Numbered from the stretch's first letter, positions 44,267 to 54,143 are shown. The stretch: DNA of 64,000 nt from Hymenobacter sp. 15J16-1T3B (GCF_020711235.1 NZ_JAJFAV010000006.1:62001-126000), one strand, 5' to 3'. A program made the numbers and translations. The notes: generated by a model not told the origin, from the letters alone.

Positions 44267-44824
44267 TTACTTGATGTTGTAGGACTCGAGCAGCGCCTGG
44301 TACTCGGGCGAGTTGCGGCGGCGGATCGACTCGTTTTTGGCCAGCTCCTGCACGCGCATCAGGCCTTCCAGCACCTGCTCGGGGCGGGGCGGGCAGCCGG
44401 GCACGTACACGTCGACCGGGATGATGCGGTCGATGCCCTGCAGCACGGAGTAGCTGTCGAAGATGCCGCCCGAGCAGGCGCAAGCGCCCATGGCCAGCAC
44501 CCAGCGGGGCTCGGCCATCTGCTCGTACACCTGCTTCACGATGGGGGCCATCTTCTTGGCAATGGTGCCCATCACCATCAGCAGGTCGGCTTGGCGCGGC
44601 GAAAACGACGGACGTTCCGAGCCGAAGCGCGAAATGTCGTAGTGGGCGCCCATGGTGGCCATGAACTCGATGCCGCAGCAGGAGGTGGCGAAGGGCAGGG
44701 GCCACAGGGAGTTGGCGCGGGCAATGCCCACCACCTTGTCCAGCGACGTGGCGAAGAAACCGGCGCCTTCGATGCCCTCGGGGGCGGCTACGGTTTTGAT
44801 TTCAGGAACGCGGTTATCACTCAT
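44267..44824 (-). CDS. nuoB: NADH-quinone oxidoreductase subunit B
   Basis: A 185-residue subunit with the terminal [4Fe-4S] cluster N2, which reduces quinone. The tandem Cys pair is in [13 protein letters not shown], and the other two are in [12 protein letters not shown] and [16 protein letters not shown]. Its C-terminal helix is slightly extended. It lies 91 bases after nuoA. Confidence 0.97.
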   Translation of the reverse strand: MSDNRVPEIKTVAAPEGIEGAGFFATSLDKVVGIARANSLWPLPFATSCCGIEFMATMGAHYDISRFGSERPSFSPRQADLLMVMGTIAKKMAPIVKQVYEQMAEPRWVLAMGACACSGGIFDSYSVLQGIDRIIPVDVYVPGCPPRPEQVLEGLMRVQELAKNESIRRRNSPEYQALLESYNIK

Positions 44825-44915
44825 GACGAATGTCTCTCTGGTAGGGAAGTAAGCGGGGCGGCAACCACAATATTCCGAACACCAGCCCGGAAATAAAGGT
44901 TTGGCAGCCTTTCGC

Positions 44916-45302
44916 TTAGTTCTGCCACTTCAGGATGCCTTTCTTGATGATGTAGTAGAAGCCGGCCAGCAGCAGGCCCATGAACATCAGCATCTCTACG
45001 AAGCCGAAGGTGCCCAGCTCACGGAAATTCACGGCCCAGGGGTACATGAAGATGACTTCCACGTCGAAGAGCACGAAGAGAATGGCCGTCAGGAAGTACT
45101 TCACCGAAATCGGGGTGCGGGCGTTGCCCACCGACTCGATACCGCACTCAAACGAGGCGTCCTTCACCTTGGAGTGGCGCTTGGGCCCCACGAGGTGGGA
45201 CACCACCATCGAGAAGGCGACGAAGGCCAGCGCAAGGCCAAATTGAATCAGAATCGGCAGATAATCCGCCGGTTGGTAGGCAACAGGGGTGGCTAACAGC
45301 AT
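44916..45302 (-). CDS. nuoA: NADH-quinone oxidoreductase subunit A
   Basis: A 128-residue three-helix membrane subunit of complex I. The family motif [20 protein letters not shown] contains the functional Cys of the loop, and [20 protein letters not shown] follows. I chose the ATG at 45302 because homologues begin close to [13 protein letters not shown], and because the TACCTTTG box at 45345-45352 then leaves a leader of about 37 bases. An ATG at 45338 would add 12 residues and be leaderless. It is the first gene of the nuoA-J operon. Confidence 0.94.
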   Translation of the reverse strand: MLLATPVAYQPADYLPILIQFGLALAFVAFSMVVSHLVGPKRHSKVKDASFECGIESVGNARTPISVKYFLTAILFVLFDVEVIFMYPWAVNFRELGTFGFVEMLMFMGLLLAGFYYIIKKGILKWQN

Positions 45303-45344
45303 GGCAGCAGGAACGGTTGTGCTGTTGAAAAAAGGCATTGGCGG

Positions 45345-45352
45345 CAAAGGTA
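45345..45352 (-). promoter_or_regulatory. -7 element TACCTTTG of the nuoA-J operon
   Basis: Exact TAnnTTTG on the minus strand upstream of nuoA. The same box stands before nuoK, so both nuo units could be read by the primary sigma factor. Confidence 0.55.
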
Positions 45353-45486
45353 GGACGAAAACCGGGGGGGTGCAACGAAACCCAGATACCGCGGGGCGTA
45401 TCTTTAGAGAAACTGCGCGGCATGGTGGATAACTCCGCCGTTCATCAACAAATTCCGCCAGTTTCCCAGAAGGTATTTAGCAATGA

Positions 45487-45518
45487 AAAAGCCGCCCCGG
45501 TCACTCGGGGCGGCTTTT
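45487..45518. terminator. bidirectional terminator after pruA
   Basis: AAAAGCCGCCCCG-gtcact-CGGGGCGGCTTTT, a 13-base perfect stem; the minus strand ends in TTTTTC after pruA, and the plus strand has TTTT as well. Confidence 0.88.
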
Positions 45519-45539
45519 CGTTGTTGCTAGCCGGGCTGC

Positions 45540-47210
<1,671 letters not shown>

Positions 47211-47243
47211 AGCGGGGAATGTCGATGGTTCAGGGTTGAGCGG

Positions 47244-47251
47244 CAAAGGTA
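47244..47251 (-). promoter_or_regulatory. -7 element TACCTTTG of pruA
   Basis: Exact TAnnTTTG on the minus strand, giving a leader of about 25-30 bases. Confidence 0.55.
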
Positions 47252-47275
47252 GCCGCTAGGTTGAAACTGATTTGA

Positions 47276-47743
47276 TCAGGCAAGCTTTTGCTCGTGTTGC
47301 CGCCAGCGCTGCCAACGGACACGGCCGGCGGCGTAGAGGCCCATGGCCACCAGCAAGGCGCCGGCATTGCGCAGGCGCAGCCAGGAGTCCGAGGCCAGCA
47401 GCGCATCCGCCGGGTGGTCGGCTCGGTACCGAATAGCCACCCAGTCGCCTTTCCGCAGGTTAGCAAAGTGGGACTCGTTGACTAACAGCTCGACCCAATA
47501 AGGGACGTTGCCGGAATCGACGAAATCGGCCCCGATATAGTAGGAAACGCGCCCTTGGTGCCGCTGCTGGTAGATGCTCGCCACGCGGGCCTGGGTTTCG
47601 GGGCCGTGCAAAATCCGCCAGCGGTTGATAGAATCGTAGGTGGCAACGGACAGTAAAAAGGCCGCGCCGCACCAGCAACTCAAGGCCATGCCGTATAGGC
47701 GCGGCTGATGTTTTCGGATGCTGGCGCTTGCCCTACGAGCCAT
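47276..47743 (-). CDS. DUF3592-like membrane protein
   Basis: A 155-residue protein with a membrane helix near each end: about 17-35 (YGMALSCWCGAAFLLSVATY) and about 123-140 (AGALLVAMGLYAAG). The part between has the pattern PETQARVASIYQQR, YWVELLVNE and LRKGDWVAIRYRADHPADAL, which resembles the DUF3592 beta-domain of small envelope proteins. Function unknown. It starts six bases after the yjjG-like gene and so may share its transcript. The start codon choice (47743) is tentative. Confidence 0.7.
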   Translation of the reverse strand: MARRASASIRKHQPRLYGMALSCWCGAAFLLSVATYDSINRWRILHGPETQARVASIYQQRHQGRVSYYIGADFVDSGNVPYWVELLVNESHFANLRKGDWVAIRYRADHPADALLASDSWLRLRNAGALLVAMGLYAAGRVRWQRWRQHEQKLA

Positions 47744-47749
47744 GAGCAA

Positions 47750-48442
47750 TTACAAAAAGCCCTTCAGCTCGCTCAGGCAGCTGATTTCGTAGGTTACTTC
47801 GGCCGAGTGGCGGCGCTTGTCGGGGTTGAAGTAGACTTGGTCGATGCCAGCGTTATAGGCGCCCAGCACGTCGCACTCCAAGTTGTCGCCGATCATCAGG
47901 CTCTCGGCGGCCGTGGTGCCGGCGCGCTGCAGGGCGTGCTCGAAGATGCGGCGGTCGGGCTTCAGGCAACCGATGTGCTCGGATGTCACCACTTCCTGGA
48001 AGTAATCGGTGAGCTGCGACGAGGCCAGCTTGAGGTGCTGCACGTCCTGGAAACCGTTGGTGATGAGGTGCAGGGTGTATTTGCCCTGCAGGTAGTCGAG
48101 CACCTCGTAGCAGTAGGGAAATACGGCCGACTTCTGGGGCAGGATGTCGGTGAACTGGGCGGAAATTTCCGCGGGCACTTCGTTTTCCGGCACGCCCAGC
48201 TTCATCAGGCTGCGCACGAAGCGAATGTCGCGCAGCTCCTTCTGGCTGATCTTGTTGGCTTGGTACATGCGCCAGAGCGCGTGATTCACCTCGCTGTAAC
48301 GGGTAATAAATTCCTCGACCGTGAAGCCGTAGCGGGCAAAATCGTGCAGCGCGTAAAGGTGGCGCAGGGTTTCGTCGGCGTTTTTCTCGAAGTCCCAGAG
48401 CGTGTGGTCGAGGTCGAAGAAGAGGTGGCGGTAGGTTTTCAA
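47750..48442 (-). CDS. YjjG-family HAD nucleotidase
   Basis: A 230-residue haloacid-dehalogenase-type phosphatase. Motif I is FFDLDHTLWDF with the nucleophile Asp10 and acid/base Asp12; motif II is LITNGFQ; motif III Lys is in GCLKPDRRIF; motif IV is MIGDNLECDVLGA. The sequence pattern DHTLWDFEKNADETL and the cap region match YjjG, a pyrimidine nucleoside 5'-monophosphatase that removes non-canonical nucleotides. Substrate is inferred from the family only. It lies 45 bases after a ferredoxin gene. Confidence 0.88.
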   Translation of the reverse strand: MKTYRHLFFDLDHTLWDFEKNADETLRHLYALHDFARYGFTVEEFITRYSEVNHALWRMYQANKISQKELRDIRFVRSLMKLGVPENEVPAEISAQFTDILPQKSAVFPYCYEVLDYLQGKYTLHLITNGFQDVQHLKLASSQLTDYFQEVVTSEHIGCLKPDRRIFEHALQRAGTTAAESLMIGDNLECDVLGAYNAGIDQVYFNPDKRRHSAEVTYEISCLSELKGFL

Positions 48443-48486
48443 CTAAAAAACTGAGAATGAATTAAAAATGCGTGGGGCGGGAGTGG

Positions 48487-48807
48487 TTACGGCTCCAGCT
48501 GTAACCGCTTCACGGGCTTGTTGTTGCCTAAGTGCTCGGCCACGATGTCGCCGGCGTCCTTGGGCTGCACGTCGCCGTACCAGATGCCTTCGGGATACAC
48601 CACCAGCGCCGCGCCGTTTCCCTTCTTGCAGTGCTTGCACACGTCGAGGCAGCTGCTGGTCTGCACGCGGTTTTTGCGCTTTTTGCCGCCGAGCAGCAGG
48701 CTTTTCAAGTCCTGCTTTTTCAGCTCCTTCTTGAGGGCCTTGGCCACGTCCTTGCCGACCTCGCTTTTCTGGTTGGTGCAAACGAACAGGTGATGCTGGT
48801 ACTTCAT
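48487..48807 (-). CDS. thioredoxin-like [2Fe-2S] ferredoxin
   Basis: A 106-residue protein of the thioredoxin-like ferredoxin family. Four Cys are present at 10, 53, 57 and 60 (LFVCTNQK and SSCLDVCKHC), enough for one [2Fe-2S] cluster. A Lys-rich region (KALKKELKKQDLK, GGKKRKNRV) lies between. The end GIWYGDVQPKDAGDIVAEHL is typical. It could serve as electron carrier for an unknown enzyme. It sits 15 bases downstream of the ArsR-like gene. Confidence 0.85.
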   Translation of the reverse strand: MKYQHHLFVCTNQKSEVGKDVAKALKKELKKQDLKSLLLGGKKRKNRVQTSSCLDVCKHCKKGNGAALVVYPEGIWYGDVQPKDAGDIVAEHLGNNKPVKRLQLEP

Positions 48808-48822
48808 GGGGCTGGGAGCCGC

Positions 48823-49218
48823 CTACGGCCGCGGCGTGCCGGTCCAGTGGCGGTTTTGCAGCTTATACGCGGCCAGCTCGCGGTTCGACCAGAGCGTCTG
48901 GTAGGTCTTCTGGTCCTTCACCAGCTGCGCGTCGCGCTCCATGTAGCCCAGGTGTTGCTGCAGCAGCTCGGCGTATTCGTCCTTGATGAAATAGAACATC
49001 CAGTTGTCGAGGCGGCGAAAATTCACCAAACCTGCATTCTTCAGGCTGGATAATTGCCGGCTGACTTTCGTTTGGGTGAAATCCAGCACCTGTTCCAGGT
49101 CGGAAATGCACATTTCCTGGTTGCGCCAGAGCAAATGCAGGATTCTCACCCGCGACTCGTCGCCCAGGGCTTTATATAAGCCGAGCCCGAATGCAACGGA
49201 AAAGTGTTTGAGACGCAT
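48823..49218 (-). CDS. ArsR-like winged-helix regulator
   Basis: A 131-residue DNA-binding protein. The winged helix-turn-helix is plain: YKALGDESRVRILHLLWRN, then CISDLEQVLDFTQTKVSRQL and LKNAGLVNFRRLDNWMFYFI. A single Cys lies in the first part (EMCISDL), not the CxC of metal-sensing ArsR. The C-terminal 40 residues (LQNRHWTGTPRP) extend beyond the usual domain. It may control the ferredoxin and yjjG-like genes downstream on the same strand, as the first gene of their operon. Confidence 0.85.
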   Translation of the reverse strand: MRLKHFSVAFGLGLYKALGDESRVRILHLLWRNQEMCISDLEQVLDFTQTKVSRQLSSLKNAGLVNFRRLDNWMFYFIKDEYAELLQQHLGYMERDAQLVKDQKTYQTLWSNRELAAYKLQNRHWTGTPRP

Positions 49219-49262
49219 CTTTTGCCTAACCGCCGGGTTATGTAGCCGGCGGCCCTTGGCGA

Positions 49263-49270
49263 CGAAGGTA
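49263..49270 (-). promoter_or_regulatory. -7 element TACCTTCG of the ArsR-like gene
   Basis: One base off TAnnTTTG on the minus strand, about 45 bases before the start at 49218. It lies within 50 bases of the divergent box at 49305. Confidence 0.42.
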
Positions 49271-49304
49271 CGTCAAGGCCACCCGAAGCCCGGCGAAACC
49301 GCCG

Positions 49305-49312
49305 TATCTTTG
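49305..49312 (+). promoter_or_regulatory. -7 element TATCTTTG
   Basis: Exact TAnnTTTG on the plus strand, 22 bases before the ATG at 49335. Confidence 0.55.
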
Positions 49313-49334
49313 CTTACCCCCGCAACCCGCTGAC

Positions 49335-50012
49335 ATGCCCCTGATTGCCCGTTTTCACCTCCTGTTGTTGTCGTCGCTGCTCGTGCTGGCCGCCGCACTG
49401 CTGCCCGCCCGCAGTGCCCGGGCGCAGGGCCAGCGGCAGGTAGTCCAGTTTTCCGGCATCATTGCCACCGGCGACTCCCTGCTGGGCGTGCCCGGGGCGG
49501 CGGTGTTCGTGCCCAAGGCCGGCCGCGGCACCACCACCAACGCCTACGGCTACTTCTCGCTGCCCGTCCTGGCCGGCGACTCCATCGTGGTCCGCTCCCT
49601 GGGCTACCGCAACCAGTACGTGGTCATTCCGCCCGACTACCCGCGGCAGAGCTACTCGGTGATTGTGCAGCTCAAGGAAGACGCCACGGTGCTGCCCGAG
49701 GTGCGCATCTTCCCCTACGTGACCGAAAAGGACTTCAAGCGCGCCTTCCTGGCCCTGAAGCTGCCGCAGGAGCGGGGCACGGCCACCGCCGAAAACCTCA
49801 ACGAGCAAATCATGCGGCGCATTTTCATGAACGCGCCCGTCACCAGCATGGCCAACTACCGCCAGACCATGCAGATGCAGCAGCTCGACCAGCAGCGCAA
49901 GTACGGCACCGCTCCGAACCCGTATTCCAACAACCCGCTGCTGAACCCCTTCAGCTGGCTGCAGCTGATCAACCAGATCAAAAACGGCGACTTCAAGAAG
50001 AAGGACGAATAG
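49335..50012 (+). CDS. secreted CarbopepD_reg-like protein
   Basis: A 225-residue protein with a signal peptide (to about residue 30, ending ARAQG). Residues about 35-115 form a carboxypeptidase-regulatory-like beta-sandwich, recognised by FSGIIATGDSLLGVPGAAVF, TTTNAYGYFSLPVLAGDSIVV and SLGYRNQYVVIPPDYP. The C-terminal half is polar, rich in Gln and Asn, and ends NGDFKKKDE. Such proteins are common in Bacteroidota envelopes and often precede TonB receptors, but no receptor follows here. Function unknown. The gene ends in one of the strongest terminators of the window. Confidence 0.85.
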   Translation: MPLIARFHLLLLSSLLVLAAALLPARSARAQGQRQVVQFSGIIATGDSLLGVPGAAVFVPKAGRGTTTNAYGYFSLPVLAGDSIVVRSLGYRNQYVVIPPDYPRQSYSVIVQLKEDATVLPEVRIFPYVTEKDFKRAFLALKLPQERGTATAENLNEQIMRRIFMNAPVTSMANYRQTMQMQQLDQQRKYGTAPNPYSNNPLLNPFSWLQLINQIKNGDFKKKDE

Positions 50013-50041
50013 CCAATCCTTCGCACCGCCGACGCAATACC

Positions 50042-50085
50042 CACTGCCCGAAACCGGCAACGCCGGTTTCGGGCAGTGTTTTTTT
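50042..50085 (+). terminator. terminator of the CarbopepD_reg-like gene
   Basis: A 17-base perfect stem (CACTGCCCGAAACCGGC and its inverse), loop AAC, followed by seven T. Confidence 0.92.
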
Positions 50086-50133
50086 GTTCGGAGGGGTTTT
50101 CGGTTTCTGCCAGCGGTACCGTGGTGCGGTGGG

Positions 50134-50169
50134 AGGACGGATTGTTTTGGCTGCGCCTCGCAATGACGG
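50134..50169. repeat. single arm of the GTCAT repeat family
   Basis: AGGACGGATTGTTTTGGCTG and the next 16 bases match the right arm of the repeat at 34753-34786 (core GGCTGCGCCTCGCAATGAC identical). No left arm was found. It lies in the 353-base gap 50013-50365, which otherwise holds only the terminator and a possible TTACTTTG box at 50332-50339. Confidence 0.7.
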
Positions 50170-50365
50170 CCAGCGAACCGGCGGGCCGCCGCGCCGTAGC
50201 GGCCAGTGCAGCCCGCGTTGTGCCTTCTTGCTAAGTCGGCTGATACCACGTGGCCCGGCACCGGTGCGCTTCGTAACCACCGACCCCCTTTTCCGGTAAA
50301 GCCTGACAGGCCGCAATGTGCCACCGCGGGTTTACTTTGGCCCGCCTCAATATCAGGTTTGCCAT

Positions 50366-51742
50366 ATGGACACGAACCTTCCCAAATCCGCGCACCCGCG
50401 CTTGGTCATCATCGGCTGCGGCTTTGCCGGCCTGCGCCTGGCCCAGCAGCTCAAGCACGACCCGGTGCAAATCGTGGTCATCGACCGCCACAACTACCAC
50501 AACTTCCAGCCGCTGCTCTACCAGGTAGCCACCGGCGCGCTGGAAGCCGACAGCATTGCTTACCCCATCCGGAAGATCTTCGCCGGGCAGAAAAACTTCT
50601 TTTTCCGCCTCGCCGACGTGGAACACGTGGATACGGCCGGCAAAACGGTGCACACCAACATCGGCGACATCGGCTACGATTACCTCGTCATTGCCACCGG
50701 CTCGCTGACCAATTTCTTCGGCATCGAGAGCATTGAGCGCAATGCCATGCAGATCAAGAGCATTCCGAATGCCCTGAACCTGCGCAGCTACATCTTCCAG
50801 AACTTTGAAAAAGCGCTGCTCAAGGAAGACCCCGAGCAGCGGCAGGCCCTCCTCAACATCGTGGTGGTGGGCGGCGGTCCGACCGGCGTGGAAATCAGCG
50901 GCTCCCTGGCCGAAATGCGCCGCACGGTGCTGCCCAAGGACTATCCCGAGCTAGACCTCTCGCAGATGAAAATCATCCTGGTGGAGGCCGGACCGGCCCT
51001 GCTCGGACCGATGTCGAAAAAGTCGCAGGACGACGCGCTGCGCTACCTGCAGAAGCTGGGCGTGGAAGTGCGCCTGAACACCGGCATCAAGCGCTTCGAA
51101 GACTGCCGGGCCTACTACTCCGACACCGACTACATCCCGACGGAAAACCTGATTTGGGCGGCCGGCGTGAACGGCGCCGCGCTTCCGGGCCTGCCCGAAA
51201 GCACCGTCACGCGCAACAAGCGCATCAACGTGAACCGCTGGAACGAGGTGGAGGGCCTACCGGGCGTATTCGCCATCGGCGACGTGGCCAACATGGTGAC
51301 CGAGGACATGCCCAAGGGCTTGCCCATGCTGGCCCCGGTGGCCCAGCAGCAAGCCGACCACCTGGCCCACAACCTGCGCCGCCTCGCCAAGGGCCAGCAG
51401 CCCGAGCCGTTCAACTACTTTAATAAGGGCGTTATGGCCATCGTGGCCCGCAACAAGGCCGTGGTCGACCTGCCCAAGGACGTGCATTTTAACGGCTTCT
51501 TCGGCTGGCTGACCTGGCTGTTCGTGCACCTGATGACGCTGGTGGGCTTCCGCAACAAGGTGGTGGCCTTTATCGACTGGGCCTTCAGCTACTGGAATTC
51601 CGACAAGGCCCTGCGCCTCATCATCCGCCCCTTCAACCGCCGCGACATGAAGGACGACAAAGGCAAGCGCGCCGCCGAGCATCAGGTAGCCACGGCCCAG
51701 TACAATCCCACGCCGCCCGCCATCCAGACGCCCGCGGCCTAG
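50366..51742 (+). CDS. type II NADH dehydrogenase (NDH-2)
   Basis: A 458-residue FAD protein that oxidises NADH and reduces quinone without proton pumping. The FAD-binding motif VIIGCGFAGLRLA is at about 14-26 and the NADH motif IVVVGGGPTGVEISG at about 165-180. Further fingerprints are HNYHNFQPLLYQVATGALEA, GVFAIGDVANM and the quinone-site Gln pair in LAPVAQQQADHLA. The C-terminus has an amphipathic membrane-anchoring part (GWLTWLFVHLMTLVGF). The ATG at 50366 was preferred to one 48 bases upstream. It offers the cell an alternative to complex I, whose genes are also in this window. Confidence 0.92.
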   Translation: MDTNLPKSAHPRLVIIGCGFAGLRLAQQLKHDPVQIVVIDRHNYHNFQPLLYQVATGALEADSIAYPIRKIFAGQKNFFFRLADVEHVDTAGKTVHTNIGDIGYDYLVIATGSLTNFFGIESIERNAMQIKSIPNALNLRSYIFQNFEKALLKEDPEQRQALLNIVVVGGGPTGVEISGSLAEMRRTVLPKDYPELDLSQMKIILVEAGPALLGPMSKKSQDDALRYLQKLGVEVRLNTGIKRFEDCRAYYSDTDYIPTENLIWAAGVNGAALPGLPESTVTRNKRINVNRWNEVEGLPGVFAIGDVANMVTEDMPKGLPMLAPVAQQQADHLAHNLRRLAKGQQPEPFNYFNKGVMAIVARNKAVVDLPKDVHFNGFFGWLTWLFVHLMTLVGFRNKVVAFIDWAFSYWNSDKALRLIIRPFNRRDMKDDKGKRAAEHQVATAQYNPTPPAIQTPAA

Positions 51743-51750
51743 GGCAAGGG

Positions 51751-52410
51751 CTACGCGGGACCGGCGGGGCGCTGCAGCGCCTGCAGCAACTGCGCTACCT
51801 GCGCCGTCAGGGCCCCGGCATCTTGAGTGAGCAGGAGGCGGGCGTCGATGCCGACGCAGGTGGCGCCGGCCCGTTGCCATTCGGTGACCTGCGGCACCGT
51901 GGGCTGAATGCCGCCGGTGGCCATGATGGGCACGTGGGGCAGCGGGCCGCGCAGAATCTGCAGGTACGCCGGCGTGAGGTAGGCCGAGGGAAACAGCTTA
52001 ACCAGCGTGGCCCCGAGGCGGTGGGCTTCGTAGACCTCGTTGATGGTCTGGGCGCCGGGCAACCACGCCAGATCGTAGCGGCGGCACACGGCGGCCACGT
52101 CCGGGCTCATGACGGGCTGGATGATAAAATCGGCCCCGGCGTCGATGAACCGCCGGGCTTCGGCGGGCGTGAAAATGGTGCCGGCGCCCAGCAGCAAGTC
52201 GGGAAACTCGGCTTCTACGTGCCGCTGCAGGCGGGCAAAGATGTGGTAGGCCTCCGGGCCGCGGTTGGTAAACTCAAACAGGCGCACCCCGGCCCGGTAG
52301 CAGGCCCGCAGCACGTGGCGGGCGTAGTCTTCGGCAGCGTGGTAAAACACCGGAATCAGCGGGGTGCGCCGGGCCTGGGCCAGGGTATAAGCACTGGTAA
52401 AACGAGCCAT
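51751..52410 (-). CDS. eda: KDPG/KHG-type aldolase
   Basis: A 219-residue TIM-barrel class I aldolase that splits 2-keto-3-deoxy-6-phosphogluconate or 4-hydroxy-2-oxoglutarate to pyruvate. The Glu base is in GVRLFEFTNRG, the Schiff-base Lys in GATLVKLFPSAYL (about 137), and phosphate-binding loops are GAGTIFTPAEA and PIMATGGIQPT. No edd or uronate genes are adjacent, so the in vivo substrate is open. It converges on the NDH-2 gene with only eight bases between stops. The ATG at 52410 was preferred over one 15 bases upstream. Confidence 0.9.
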   Translation of the reverse strand: MARFTSAYTLAQARRTPLIPVFYHAAEDYARHVLRACYRAGVRLFEFTNRGPEAYHIFARLQRHVEAEFPDLLLGAGTIFTPAEARRFIDAGADFIIQPVMSPDVAAVCRRYDLAWLPGAQTINEVYEAHRLGATLVKLFPSAYLTPAYLQILRGPLPHVPIMATGGIQPTVPQVTEWQRAGATCVGIDARLLLTQDAGALTAQVAQLLQALQRPAGPA

Positions 52411-52642
52411 GCGGGCAAGCGGCAAGAGGATGAAAAAATGCGTACGAACAGCGTCAACGTTCTGCCCATACGCAATTCTTCACCCGGCTAGCTGCCTTGC
52501 CGCGCATACCCGCGGGGTAGCCGTCCGAGGTGGGGCCGATGTTAAGCTTGCTCCGGCCGCTGCGGAAAGAGGGTAGGAGTGGTTCGGCCGCCCCGCAGAT
52601 TTAGATTCCAAAACTCCGCACGTTCTATTGGCCACTACCCAA

Positions 52643-52672
52643 ACGGCCCGCCAATGTTGGTTGGCGGGCCGT
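52643..52672 (-). terminator. hairpin after the lipoprotein gene
   Basis: ACGGCCCGCCAA with its perfect inverse across a 6-base loop; on the minus strand it is followed by TTTGGG, a weak T tract. The rest of 52411-52693 shows no gene. Confidence 0.65.
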
Positions 52673-52693
52673 CGGGCTTAGAACAGCTAGCGT

Positions 52694-53116
52694 CTAGTCG
52701 TGCTGGGTGTGCACTTGGTCGTCGCAGGCTATGGTCGAGATGTTGCTGAGCGTGTACTTCGGAATGCCCGAGGGCGCGTCGTAGGCCAAGCACTGCAACT
52801 CGGGGCCGGTACCGCCGCGCGTCAGGCTGAAGTGCAGCTTGGTGCCCGGCTGCGTGAGGGCGTCCAGCTCCGTATAAGTCGATATCACGTGGTGGTAGGT
52901 TTTGACCCCGGTGCCGTCGAAGTCGAACTGAATGGTCTGGCCTTCCCGGGAATTGTCGAGCTGAATGAGGGTGCCAGCCATGCAGGTTTCGCGCAGCACT
53001 GTGCCCGAGGTACAGGCCGGCTGCGGGGGCTTCTCGCAGGTGGTCGAAGTCATGTCGCAGCCCGCGGTGAGCAGGGTGAGGGCTGCCAGCGGGGCCAGGA
53101 GTAGGTTGGTTTTCAT
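52694..53116 (-). CDS. small lipoprotein of unknown function
   Basis: A 140-residue protein with a lipoprotein signal peptide: basic start (MKTNLLLAPLAAL) and lipobox LTAGC with the Cys at about residue 20. The mature part has five further Cys (TCEKPPQPACTSG, ETCMAG, LQCLAYD, IACDDQ), which may form disulfides, and a beta-rich middle (GQTIQFDFDGTGVKTYHHV). I do not recognise the family. It is probably anchored in the outer or inner membrane facing the periplasm. The start at 53116 is fixed by the lipobox distance. Confidence 0.78.
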   Translation of the reverse strand: MKTNLLLAPLAALTLLTAGCDMTSTTCEKPPQPACTSGTVLRETCMAGTLIQLDNSREGQTIQFDFDGTGVKTYHHVISTYTELDALTQPGTKLHFSLTRGGTGPELQCLAYDAPSGIPKYTLSNISTIACDDQVHTQHD

Positions 53117-53250
53117 TGGAATAAGTGGGTTGGTGAGGGATGTGCCAAAAAGAGCCGCCACCCACCCGCTTTCGTTGCACCCATCACATGAAAAGGTGAG
53201 GCCGTGCCGGCCGGGACCACAACTCACCGCCCTCCGCCGCTGCCCCTTGC

Positions 53251-53625
53251 TCACAGTGCGTACTCGGCCAGGGCGCGGCTGATGTCGAGGATGTTCTGGT
53301 CGTTGCGGAAGGTTTTGCTGATGGGCTCAGTGGCCCCACGAATCCAGATTTTCAATTCTGCGTCGAGGTCAAAGTGGCCGGTGGTTTCCATCGAAAACCG
53401 CTCTACGCTGCGGTAGGGCACGCTCAGGTACTCCTTTTTCTTGCCGGTCACGCCCTGTTTGTCTACCAGAATCAGGCGCTTGTTGGTGAAGATAATTTGG
53501 TCGCGGATGATGGCGTAGGCTTTTTCCACCCGCTCGTCGGAAGCCAGGATGCGGGCCAGCTCCTGCTGGGTGTCCTGGGTGTCGTTTTCGGAGGCGTTGC
53601 CGAGGAGGCCGTCGAAGATGCTCAT
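53251..53625 (-). CDS. bacterial PH-domain protein
   Basis: A 124-residue soluble protein of the bacterial pleckstrin-homology family. Typical elements are the short N-terminal helix (SIFDGLLGNASEND), the strand pair IIFTNKRLILVDKQG, KKKEYLSVPYRSVERFSMET and FDLDAELKIWIRGA, and the C-terminal helix with LDISRALAEYAL. The length is that of the YvbH/DUF-type single PH proteins, which form rings and are found in many bacteria without a clear role. It lies 77 bases downstream of the SLATT-type gene, with its own promoter box. Confidence 0.88.
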   Translation of the reverse strand: MSIFDGLLGNASENDTQDTQQELARILASDERVEKAYAIIRDQIIFTNKRLILVDKQGVTGKKKEYLSVPYRSVERFSMETTGHFDLDAELKIWIRGATEPISKTFRNDQNILDISRALAEYAL

Positions 53626-53652
53626 GGTTGGGGCGGGGTTGGTGTAACGTCA

Positions 53653-53660
53653 GCAAGATA
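53653..53660 (-). promoter_or_regulatory. -7 element TATCTTGC of the PH-domain gene
   Basis: Variant of TAnnTTTG on the minus strand, about 28 bases before the start at 53625. The same octamer stands before the M1 peptidase and the gene at 59607. Confidence 0.42.
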
Positions 53661-53702
53661 AGCGCCTCGTCGTGGGATGAGGGCGGCACTTTGCTGCAGG
53701 TG

Positions 53703-54143
53703 CTATTTGCGTTTGGAATGAAAGTCCATTTCCCCCCGGCGCGCTTCGGCAATTAATTCATCCAAGCGCGACTCGTAATTGCTCGCGGCCGTCAGATCCA
53801 ACGGCGAAGACTTCTTGATTTCTTTTTTCAGGAAATGCAGCTGGGTGCAGATGCCTTTGTAGTGCGTCCAGCGGGAGGAGAAGCTAAAGAAGGTATCAAT
53901 CGAATTCATGATGGAAATGAGCGCGCCGCAAACCAAGGCAAGGTTTTTCATCCATTCCAGCGAGGCATCATTCACTTTCCAACCCAGCAAGACTGCTACC
54001 GCCGCACCCAACGCGGCCGTGGTAACCCGGATGCCAACCGCAAAAGCCCGGTTCACATCCTTGCGCTGGTCATACTTGTCCAGCTGGTCGTTGACTTGTT
54101 CCAACAAGGTTAACTGATCTTGGCTGGTAAGGGTAGCAGGCAT
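53703..54143 (-). CDS. SLATT/DUF4231-like two-TM protein
   Basis: A 146-residue protein with two membrane helices at about 35-56 and 65-85 and a helical C-terminal cytoplasmic part. The second helix runs into NSIDTFFSFSSRWTHYKGIC, a Trp/Tyr pattern typical of SLATT domains, followed by KKEIKKSSPL and SRLDELIAEARRGEMDF. SLATT proteins are predicted pore-forming effectors that in other genomes are paired with nucleotide-signal synthases or SLOG sensors. No such partner is visible here; the nearest gene on the same strand encodes a PH-domain protein. Membership is judged by layout and motif, so moderate confidence. The ATG at 54143 was preferred. Confidence 0.72.
   Translation of the reverse strand: MPATLTSQDQLTLLEQVNDQLDKYDQRKDVNRAFAVGIRVTTAALGAAVAVLLGWKVNDASLEWMKNLALVCGALISIMNSIDTFFSFSSRWTHYKGICTQLHFLKKEIKKSSPLDLTAASNYESRLDELIAEARRGEMDFHSKRK

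Noticed and set aside
51751-52410. A sugar-acid catabolic operon around the aldolase gene
   Set aside because: No kinase, dehydratase or transporter lies beside it; neighbours are NDH-2 and a lipoprotein gene.
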